Part shown: positions 57,784 through 64,000 of the stretch, piece after piece
How positions within the stretch are numbered: the stretch's first letter is position 1
Layout: each line of letters starts with the position of its first letter
DNA from: CAWCKS01 sp963763485
GTDB taxonomy: Bacteria; Pseudomonadota; Alphaproteobacteria; Rhizobiales; Xanthobacteraceae
Reading direction: 5' to 3'
Length of the DNA: 64,000 nt
Assembly (NCBI GenBank): GCA_963763485.1
Contig: CAVXOW010000004.1
Span: forward strand, 310,001 to 374,000
Notes under the pieces: generated by a model
The model's database searches: none
Seen by the model: the letters and a program-made list of their open reading frames with translations, nothing else
What the model was told of the DNA's origin: nothing
Program-made: the position numbers and the translations under genes

Positions 57784-57968
57784 CAAAGACCCCGTGCCCG
57801 CGTCTCGGAACACCTTCCTCGGCTTAAGTAGGAATTGGTTCCGCGGTTCGCGAGACCCGCGGGCAAAATCGGTTGAAGCGGAAGGGGTTGTCACGCCGGC
57901 CGGGCGTCTGCCGGGGCGGCTCTATCCACCCTAAATCCGACACCGCGGCGCGACGCGTCGACGGCGAG

Positions 57969-59027
57969 CTACTTCGACGGCGGTTTCGGACTGCTGCCGA
58001 CCGTGCCGCCATCGACGACTTGCGGCTCGGGGAATTTCCAGGCGCCGGTCAGAATTTCGGCATGTGGCCGATAGAGCCGCACCGTGTAATTCCACCCGGG
58101 CATGATCGGCAGGCAGTTCGGGATCTTGCCGTCGCAGCCCCCAAACTGAACGGTGACGGAGCCGTCGGCAGATTTCGTCGCGGTGATGTTGTTGAGCGAA
58201 TAGGCGTCGTAGGGATTCTTCTCGAAATAGCCGTCGGCATTGTAGAGGCTGATCGACCAGAAGCCATCGACCGGGACATCCCTGACGTTCAGCCGGTACA
58301 CCGTCGCGCCGTCGTTCCGGGCCGGCGTCACGCTGACGTAGGTCGCATCCTTCTCGGGATTGCCGCCCCAGCCCATCGCGGTGCCGATGAGATGATTGAC
58401 GGGGTCAACTTCGCTCCTGGCGCCGAAGGCGTGCTTGAAGCCGTTGGCCGTCGACCCCAGCACCAGCAAGGCGTCGCGGACTTTCTTTTGACTCGCCTGG
58501 TCCCAGTCGGGCACTTCGAACGTGCCCTGCGCCTTCTGGCTGACCCTGGTCGCCTCCTGCAGCGCATGAGCCTGGTCGAGATCCGTGGAATCATGAGGGT
58601 CAGCGAGCGTTCGCAGTGCGACCAGCACATATCGCGTGCCGACGTGCTTACTGTCGTACGTGTAGCTGCCCGCACGATACTCGACATTGCCGACCACGTA
58701 GTGATCTTCGTTAATCACCTGCATCGAGCGGAATCGCTTACCGGCATCGGGCAATGTGATCGTGACCGGCCCTGCATTGAGATCGAATACAGCCGCGGAA
58801 TAAACTGTATCGCGGTTGGACCTGATGACGAGTTGCTTGTCGATTGGCATCATCTCGCGATGGTGACCGAACTTGCCGATGCCGCCGGCATCCTTCACCG
58901 CATTGCCAAAATAGAGATCGCTTTCGGCGCGGGCAAAGTTGTCGACGGTGACCGGGACGCCGCTTAGCGCAGCGGCAGCGACCGTTGAGGTGCAGGATGC
59001 GAGCAAGGCAAGGGCCGCTATCCTCAT
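57969..59027 (-). CDS. DUF1254/DUF1214 domain exported protein
   Basis: A 352-residue protein. The N-terminal signal (ALALLASCTSTVAAAALSG) contains a Cys and could be a lipoprotein. The DUF1254 part has YFGNAVKDAGGIGKFGH and IRSNRDTVYSAAVFDLNAG; the DUF1214 part has VDGFWSISLYNADGYFEKNP and PGWNYTVRLYRP. Its function is unknown. The start overlaps the HAD stop in an ATGA (59024-59027), so it belongs to the sulfatase operon. Confidence 0.85.
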   Translation of the reverse strand: MRIAALALLASCTSTVAAAALSGVPVTVDNFARAESDLYFGNAVKDAGGIGKFGHHREMMPIDKQLVIRSNRDTVYSAAVFDLNAGPVTITLPDAGKRFRSMQVINEDHYVVGNVEYRAGSYTYDSKHVGTRYVLVALRTLADPHDSTDLDQAHALQEATRVSQKAQGTFEVPDWDQASQKKVRDALLVLGSTANGFKHAFGARSEVDPVNHLIGTAMGWGGNPEKDATYVSVTPARNDGATVYRLNVRDVPVDGFWSISLYNADGYFEKNPYDAYSLNNITATKSADGSVTVQFGGCDGKIPNCLPIMPGWNYTVRLYRPHAEILTGAWKFPEPQVVDGGTVGSSPKPPSK

Positions 59028-60058
59028 GGCTTAACTCCCACGGTTTCAGGTGCGACCTTCTCGACGGGCGGGAAGATCACCTTCCAGTCCTTCCTCATGT
59101 CGACGATGGTCCATTTCTTTGCGACGGCCTCGTCGAGCGTCTTGTCGAGCTTGCCGACCGGCGAGTGCCGGTCGTAGGCATATTCGCGCAGGCCGTCGGT
59201 GTGATGGACGAGGCCCGCGAACCGGGCGCCGGAGCCCGCCATGGTCCATTCCAGCATCTGGCGATCGCCGTCGGAGTTGCCGAATGCGAAAATCGGACGG
59301 CGGCCAATGAAGCGGTTGATCCCGACCGGCTTGCCCGGCCCATCATCGATGAATTCGATCTTTGCGTCCTTGACCAGAACGGGCTCGCCGTTGCCGCCCT
59401 CCTGGAGCTTTACGGCAAGCGAGGAGCCGACCACCTGCTCGGGCGGAATGCCATAAGCCTTCTCGACCCACGGCCGCATGAAATCGACGCCGCCGCCCGA
59501 CACGATGAAGGTCTTGAAGCCGTTTGCGCGAAGGAACGACAGCAATTCGAGCATCGGCTGGTAGACCAGGCTGGTGTAGGGCCGATTAAATCGCGGATGG
59601 CGTGCGCTGGCCATCCAGTCCCGCACCGTGCTCGCGAACGCCTCCGTCGTCATGCCGGCGTGGGTCGCGGCGACAATTTCGGCGATCTCTTTTTCGCTTT
59701 CCCCCTGCAGCGCCTTGACGTCTTTGTCGAGCACGGCCTTGAACGGCAGCGTGCGCTTCCACTCCGGATGCTGGGGCGCCATCGCCTTGATGCGGTCGAG
59801 CGCGAACATCGCCTGGACATAATTGGGCCGCTCGCACCACAGCGTGCCGTCATTGTCGAACACGGCAATGCGCTGCTCGGCCGGCACGAAATCCGCACCG
59901 CCCTGCGCGGTGACGCGCGCAACGAAGTCGATGATGGCGCGCCTTGGCGCACCGTCGTTCCAGGACGGTAAAGGGTCGGCGGTGGGTTGTTGCGCCTGAA
60001 CGGTTGAGCAAAGCCCGATGGCAACAAGGCCAGCAAGAACGGCACGCCTGTCGAGCAC
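59024..60058 (-). CDS. Exported HAD-superfamily phosphatase-like hydrolase
   Basis: A 344-residue protein with a signal (RRAVLAGLVAIGLCSTVQAQ), then HAD motif I AVFDNDGTLWCERPNY (DxDGT), motif II in FIVSGGGVDFM, and motif IV FAFGNSDGDRQML. It probably dephosphorylates a small molecule in the periplasm. I chose GTG 60058 because GGAG lies 7 bases upstream and a signal peptide follows; a TTG at 60115 would overlap the sulfatase stop. Confidence 0.83.
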   Translation of the reverse strand: MLDRRAVLAGLVAIGLCSTVQAQQPTADPLPSWNDGAPRRAIIDFVARVTAQGGADFVPAEQRIAVFDNDGTLWCERPNYVQAMFALDRIKAMAPQHPEWKRTLPFKAVLDKDVKALQGESEKEIAEIVAATHAGMTTEAFASTVRDWMASARHPRFNRPYTSLVYQPMLELLSFLRANGFKTFIVSGGGVDFMRPWVEKAYGIPPEQVVGSSLAVKLQEGGNGEPVLVKDAKIEFIDDGPGKPVGINRFIGRRPIFAFGNSDGDRQMLEWTMAGSGARFAGLVHHTDGLREYAYDRHSPVGKLDKTLDEAVAKKWTIVDMRKDWKVIFPPVEKVAPETVGVKP

Positions 60059-60111
60059 TACTCGTCTCCATCCGGAACGCGCCTGATCGGCGAGACACGA
60101 CGTCTCGCCAA

Positions 60112-61800
60112 TCAATCCTTCGCGCTGCCCACGGTAATCTTGTCCATCGCGTCGCTGACGGTGAAGCTCGCGGCCTTGGCGCGCGGTGGAAACTCCTTGA
60201 AGCTTTCGAGGTATTTCGCGACGATGGCCTGCGCCGGCACGAGCAGGAATGATCGATGCGCCTGCCAGTTGCCGTATTCCATGCTTTGCGTTCCCTTCTC
60301 GAAGGGATCGGAGCGCAAGTTGTAAATATTTGGTGCGCGCAGCTTGGTGAAGTTCCCTTGCCAGACGCTCAACGGAGTCTTTGGATCGACTTCGGTGTGC
60401 TGCTCCATGAAATTGACCTTCCAGTCACGAACGCGGAGCGCCATCAGGTCGCCATCGTCGCTCCAGTACAGGAAGCCCTCGCGCGGCGTTTCCTTGGCAT
60501 CGCCCTTGAAGAACGGCATGAGGTTGTCGCCGTCGAGATGAACGCGAAACGTCTTGCCGTTCAGCGTGGTGCCGCTCTTCAGTTCCTGAACCAGGTTGGC
60601 ATTGCCCGCCGCCGCGGCGAACGTCGGAATGAAGTCCTCATGCGCGCCCATGTCGTTGACGAGGGTGCCGGGTTTGATCACGCCGGGCCAGCGGATGAGC
60701 GTTGGAACGCGGAAGGCGCCTTCCCAGTTGGTGGCCTTCTCGCCCTTGAACGGTGTCGAGCCGCCGTCGGGCCAGGTGAAGGCCTCGGCGCCATTGTCGG
60801 TCGTGTAGACCACGATCGTGTTGTTGGCGACGCCAAGATCATCGAGGAGCGACAGCAGCTGGCCGACATGCCCGTCGGTCTCGACCATGCCGTCCGGATA
60901 GACGCCCAGCCCGGTCTTGCCTTGCGACTCCTTTTTCAGATGGGTGAAGATGTGCATCCGCGTCGAATTGAAGTAACAGAGCCACGGCTTGCCGGCCTGG
61001 TGCTGGCGATTGATGAAATCCTTGGCGGCTGCGAGAAACTCCTCGTCGATCGTCTCCATCCGCTTCGAGGTGAGCGGTCCGGTGTTCTCGATCACCTGCG
61101 CACCGACCCTGCCGAATGCCGGATCGACGGTCGTATCATCCCTCTCGCTCGCCTTGCACCTCAAGACCCCACGCGGGCCGAACTTGGCGCGGAAGCGCGG
61201 GTCCTTCGGATAATCGGGATTCTCCGGCTCCTCCTCGGCGTTGAGATGATAGAGATTGCCGAAGAACTCATCGAAGCCGTGCACCGTCGGCAGATGCTCG
61301 TTGCGGTCGCCGAGATGGTTCTTGCCGAACTGACCAGTGGCATAACCGAACGTCTTCATGACGTCGGCGACGCTTGGGTCCTGCGGTCCGAGTCCAAGCT
61401 GCGCACCGGGAAGCCCGACCTTGGTCAGGCCGGTGCGGATCGGCGACTGTCCCGTGATGAACGCCGCGCGGCCTGCGGTGCAGCTCTGCTGGCCGTACCA
61501 GTCGGTGAAGACCGCGCCTTCCTTGCCGATCCGGTCGATATTGGGCGTGCGATAGCCCATGACTCCCATGTTGTAGGCGCTGACGTTGAACCAGCCGATG
61601 TCGTCGCCCATGATGAACAGGATGTTCGGCGGCTTGCCTGATGACGATGCGGCAGGCGCAGTCGCGCCCGGTGCGGTCTTCTGCGCCTGTGCGAGAGCGC
61701 CCGAACCGAGCGCGGCCGCGGCTGCGAGCGTGGTCGTGCCGAGCAGGATGTTGCGGCGATTGAGGCTGGCGTTGTCGCTGCGATCGCCGTGGGTACTCAT
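60112..61800 (-). CDS. Tat-exported Cys-type sulfatase
   Basis: A 562-residue arylsulfatase-family enzyme. The Tat signal is SLNRRNILLGTTTLAAAAAL. The metal site begins NILFIMGDDIGWFNV, and the CxAxR motif is QQSCTAGRAAFITG, where Cys becomes formylglycine. The partner FGE is encoded just upstream. Cofactor maturation should precede Tat export of the folded enzyme. Of the adjacent ATGs (61803 and 61800) the second is better spaced from GGAG. Substrate unknown. Confidence 0.88.
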   Translation of the reverse strand: MSTHGDRSDNASLNRRNILLGTTTLAAAAALGSGALAQAQKTAPGATAPAASSSGKPPNILFIMGDDIGWFNVSAYNMGVMGYRTPNIDRIGKEGAVFTDWYGQQSCTAGRAAFITGQSPIRTGLTKVGLPGAQLGLGPQDPSVADVMKTFGYATGQFGKNHLGDRNEHLPTVHGFDEFFGNLYHLNAEEEPENPDYPKDPRFRAKFGPRGVLRCKASERDDTTVDPAFGRVGAQVIENTGPLTSKRMETIDEEFLAAAKDFINRQHQAGKPWLCYFNSTRMHIFTHLKKESQGKTGLGVYPDGMVETDGHVGQLLSLLDDLGVANNTIVVYTTDNGAEAFTWPDGGSTPFKGEKATNWEGAFRVPTLIRWPGVIKPGTLVNDMGAHEDFIPTFAAAAGNANLVQELKSGTTLNGKTFRVHLDGDNLMPFFKGDAKETPREGFLYWSDDGDLMALRVRDWKVNFMEQHTEVDPKTPLSVWQGNFTKLRAPNIYNLRSDPFEKGTQSMEYGNWQAHRSFLLVPAQAIVAKYLESFKEFPPRAKAASFTVSDAMDKITVGSAKD

Positions 61801-61802
61801 CA

Positions 61803-62783
61803 TCAACTCCGTTTGCGAGCGACACATCGGAATCCGACGTGACCGGTTGAGGTATCGATGGGCTGGGCATGGCGCGCCGCCGGCCGGTAGCGGCGGCAGT
61901 AATTTGGGGCACACAGATAGGAGCCGCCCTTCAGAACCTTGCGCGGAATCCTGATTTGCGGCTGGCAAGGGTCGTAGCTCGCCGCCTGTGGTCCGCCGCG
62001 CGGATTTTCAGGAATGCAGCATGCCTTCGGCGCATCGGCTTCATGCTGGGACGACCACCAGTCCGTGGTCCACTCCCAGACATTGCCGATCATGTCGTAC
62101 AGGCCGTAGCCATTCGGCGGGTACGCCATCACGGGCGACGTGCGCTCGTAACCATCGGCCGCGCTGTTCTCGCAAGGGAAGTCGCCTTGCCAGGTGTTCG
62201 CCATGTGCCGGCCGCCCGGCGTCAACTCGTCGCCCCACGCGAACTCGGCGCCATCGAGCCCGCCGCGCGCCGCAAATTCCCACTCCGCTTCGGTCGGCAG
62301 TTCCTTGCCGGCCCAGGCCGCATAAGCCTCGGCATCGCTGTAGGCGATATGGACGACCGGATGATCTGATAACGCGTGGATCCAGCTGCCCTTGCCCGCG
62401 GGACGGCGCCAGTTGGCGCCGAACTTGAATTGCCACCAGTTGAAGTAGTCGCGCAGATCGACGCCGTTGTGCTTCGGCGGAACGAACACCATGGAGGCCG
62501 CATGCAGCATGTGCGGTAGCGCACCAGGGTAGTCCTCGGCGTTCGGCGGGATTTCCGCTGAGGTCACGTAGCCCGTGGCGTCAACGAATTCCCGGAACTT
62601 ACGATTGGTGACCGGCGTGCGATCCATCCAGAAGCCGCCGACAGTGACGCGATGCGACGGCGCCTCTTCCGGGTAGTGATGGTCGGAGCCCATGCGGAAT
62701 GTGCCGCCCGGAACCCACACCATCCCATCGAGCGACGGGCAGATCGTGCCGAGATCCTCAAAGACCAGTTCCTGAATGCTCAC
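61803..62783 (-). CDS. Formylglycine-generating enzyme (SUMF1/FGE family)
   Basis: A 326-residue FGE-sulfatase domain protein. It has MVWVPGGTFRMGSDHHYPEE, ELPTEAEWEFAARGG, DMIGNVWEWTTDWW and the active-site pair in GGSYLCAPNYCRRYRPAAR, with Cys spaced as in aerobic copper-dependent FGE. The stop overlaps the sulfatase start region. There is no signal peptide, so it works in the cytoplasm on the sulfatase before export. Confidence 0.9.
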   Translation of the reverse strand: MSIQELVFEDLGTICPSLDGMVWVPGGTFRMGSDHHYPEEAPSHRVTVGGFWMDRTPVTNRKFREFVDATGYVTSAEIPPNAEDYPGALPHMLHAASMVFVPPKHNGVDLRDYFNWWQFKFGANWRRPAGKGSWIHALSDHPVVHIAYSDAEAYAAWAGKELPTEAEWEFAARGGLDGAEFAWGDELTPGGRHMANTWQGDFPCENSAADGYERTSPVMAYPPNGYGLYDMIGNVWEWTTDWWSSQHEADAPKACCIPENPRGGPQAASYDPCQPQIRIPRKVLKGGSYLCAPNYCRRYRPAARHAQPIDTSTGHVGFRCVARKRS

Positions 62784-62931
62784 CGCTCGGCCTCGCGCGT
62801 TGACGCGAGAGATGTCGCAAGAATTGCGCTAGCCGGCCATCGGGGATTGCCCTAGGCAATGCCCATGCGTTTACCGACACCGTCGACCGATCGAACGCGC
62901 GGGACCTGCGATGGGCCGGTCCAGGCGAAGG

Positions 62932-64000
62932 TCACGCCTTGGTTGTCCCGGCCTTGGCCGCACGGGCCTTCGGCTGGCGCACCAACGCGTCCGTGTGCTC
63001 GTCGAGTTTTGGCGCGCGGTGCCTGATCGAGGCCGGGGTGCGCGACAGCTTGAACGGCGTTGCGACCAATGGTGCCGGTTTCTTGAGGTCGGGATGCTCA
63101 ACCTTCTTGAGAAACTGCTCCTCGGCGACATGAGGATCATTGAGCGCCTGCTGCAGCGACAACACCGGTGCGCAGGGGATGCGTCCCTTCTCGAGTTCGG
63201 CAACGGCCTCTGCCACCGTGCGGCTGGTGCACCACCGCTGCATCTTCTCCGATAGCAACGTGCCGTTGTCGCCCCGCAGCTGGTCGGTCGTGAAGCGGGC
63301 GTCTTCCAAGAGTTCCGGCTCCCCGATCAGTTTGCACCAGCGCTTGAACATGGGATTGCCGACGACCGCGACAACCAGCCAGCCGTCTTTCATCTTGAAG
63401 CAATCGTTCGGCCCCGAGGTCAGGGACTTGTTGCCGATAGCGCGATGATTTGGCGCGGTCAGCGCCTGCTCGACCAAAAAGCCGGAGGCGACGGTCAACG
63501 CGGTATGCAACAGCGCGGCCTCGACCTTCTGGCCCTTGCCGGATGTCTTCTTCTCCATGATCGCGGCCAGCGTCCCGATGGTCGCGCAGAACGCAGTGCC
63601 GAAATCGACCCACGGCACGCCCATCCGCATCGGCGTGATGCCGTCGCCAGTCAAATGCATCGCGCCCGACATCGCCTGGGCGAGGCCGTCAAAGCCGATC
63701 CGGTTGCGGTACTGCCCGATCGAACCGAAGGTCGAGACATTGGTCGCGATGATGTCGGGCTTGATTTTCGCCAGCGCATCGTAGTCCAGTGCGAGCTCCT
63801 TCAAGGCTTCCATCGGCATGTTGGTGATGACGACATCCGATGTCACCAGCAGATCATTGAAGGCCTCGCGGCCCTCGGGCGTGGTGATGTCGAGGGTGAT
63901 GCCCCTTTTGTTGCGGTTGACTTGAAGGAACAGCGCGCCCTCGCGCTGTTCGGTCACCGGATTGAGCCAGCGGTCGTCGTTGCCGCCCTCGCGATCGATG
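62932..64000 (-). CDS. CaiB/BaiF family CoA transferase (5' end outside window)
   Basis: A class III CoA transferase, truncated at the window edge: LQVNRNKRGITLDITTPEGR, ALAKIKPDIIATNVSTFGS, GFDGLAQAMSGAMH with the likely catalytic Asp, and PLVATPFKLSRTPASIRHRAP near the end. The frame is open to 64000, reading IDREGGNDDRW before the first visible GTG. It ends in a basic Ala/Lys tail. Substrate unknown. The 148 bases from 62784 to 62931 before the FGE gene show no further gene. Confidence 0.85.
   Translation of the reverse strand, partial: IDREGGNDDRWLNPVTEQREGALFLQVNRNKRGITLDITTPEGREAFNDLLVTSDVVITNMPMEALKELALDYDALAKIKPDIIATNVSTFGSIGQYRNRIGFDGLAQAMSGAMHLTGDGITPMRMGVPWVDFGTAFCATIGTLAAIMEKKTSGKGQKVEAALLHTALTVASGFLVEQALTAPNHRAIGNKSLTSGPNDCFKMKDGWLVVAVVGNPMFKRWCKLIGEPELLEDARFTTDQLRGDNGTLLSEKMQRWCTSRTVAEAVAELEKGRIPCAPVLSLQQALNDPHVAEEQFLKKVEHPDLKKPAPLVATPFKLSRTPASIRHRAPKLDEHTDALVRQPKARAAKAGTTKA

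Noticed and set aside
57784..57968. ROSE thermometer upstream of hsp20
   Set aside because: GC-rich palindromes are present, but I cannot see the conserved ROSE pattern near the ribosome binding site.
60256..61641. A 461-codon plus-strand frame antisense to the sulfatase
   Set aside because: The sulfatase frame has all catalytic motifs and a Tat signal; the antisense frame has none.

Overview
The window looks like a chromosomal segment of a Bradyrhizobium-type alphaproteobacterium (Nitrobacteraceae, Hyphomicrobiales). The DNA is GC-rich. The gene order rpoZ-rsh-pdxJ-acpS-lepB-rnc-era-recO is the usual one for that group. Two Omp2b-type porins with mature ends starting AADLPVKAKA, and many DUF families common in Bradyrhizobium, point the same way. 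Genus is inferred from gene content and order only.

Layout. 0-12 kb is housekeeping on the minus strand: (p)ppGpp metabolism, PLP synthesis, holo-ACP synthesis, signal peptidase, RNase III, Era and RecO, then a peroxiredoxin, SmpB, MscL and DapA; a NYN-domain protein and a uracil-DNA glycosylase lie on the plus strand. 12-19.4 kb holds a lytic transglycosylase, an alpha/beta hydrolase and two tandem porins, each with its own terminator. 20-26 kb looks like a surface-polysaccharide locus: a polytopic membrane protein, an OafA-type acyltransferase with SGNH domain, a TPR/GT9-like protein and DUF6165. 26-35 kb has a divergent IclR regulator facing an acyl-CoA catabolic operon (CoA transferase, acyl-CoA dehydrogenase, enoyl-CoA hydratase, thiolase, OB-fold partner, Bug-type binding protein), then an AraC regulator and tRNA-Ser(GCT).

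35-42.5 kb contains small hypotheticals, a 24-residue Lys-rich ORF, the gatC-orf81-gatA-gatB operon, a nitronate monooxygenase and ruvX. 42.5-50.1 kb has a winged-helix/TPR regulator, two tandem Tat-exported epoxide hydrolases, a DUF6130 protein, a third Tat-exported hydrolase and a beta-lactamase-family hydrolase. 50.2-57.8 kb has an AidB-like dehydrogenase, several tiny membrane ORFs, an HWE-type histidine kinase, and a lon-hsp20 pair. 58-62.8 kb is one compact operon coding for a formylglycine-generating enzyme, its likely Tat-exported sulfatase substrate, an exported HAD hydrolase and a DUF1254/1214 protein. The window ends inside a second CoA transferase gene.

Data quality matters here. 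Many genes that should be intact (era, udg, both porins, an acyl-CoA dehydrogenase, gatA, lon, the AidB homologue) carry single-base indels, and gatB carries a dense run of them. The pattern fits base-calling or assembly error better than decay, so these are annotated as genes, with the breakpoints given.
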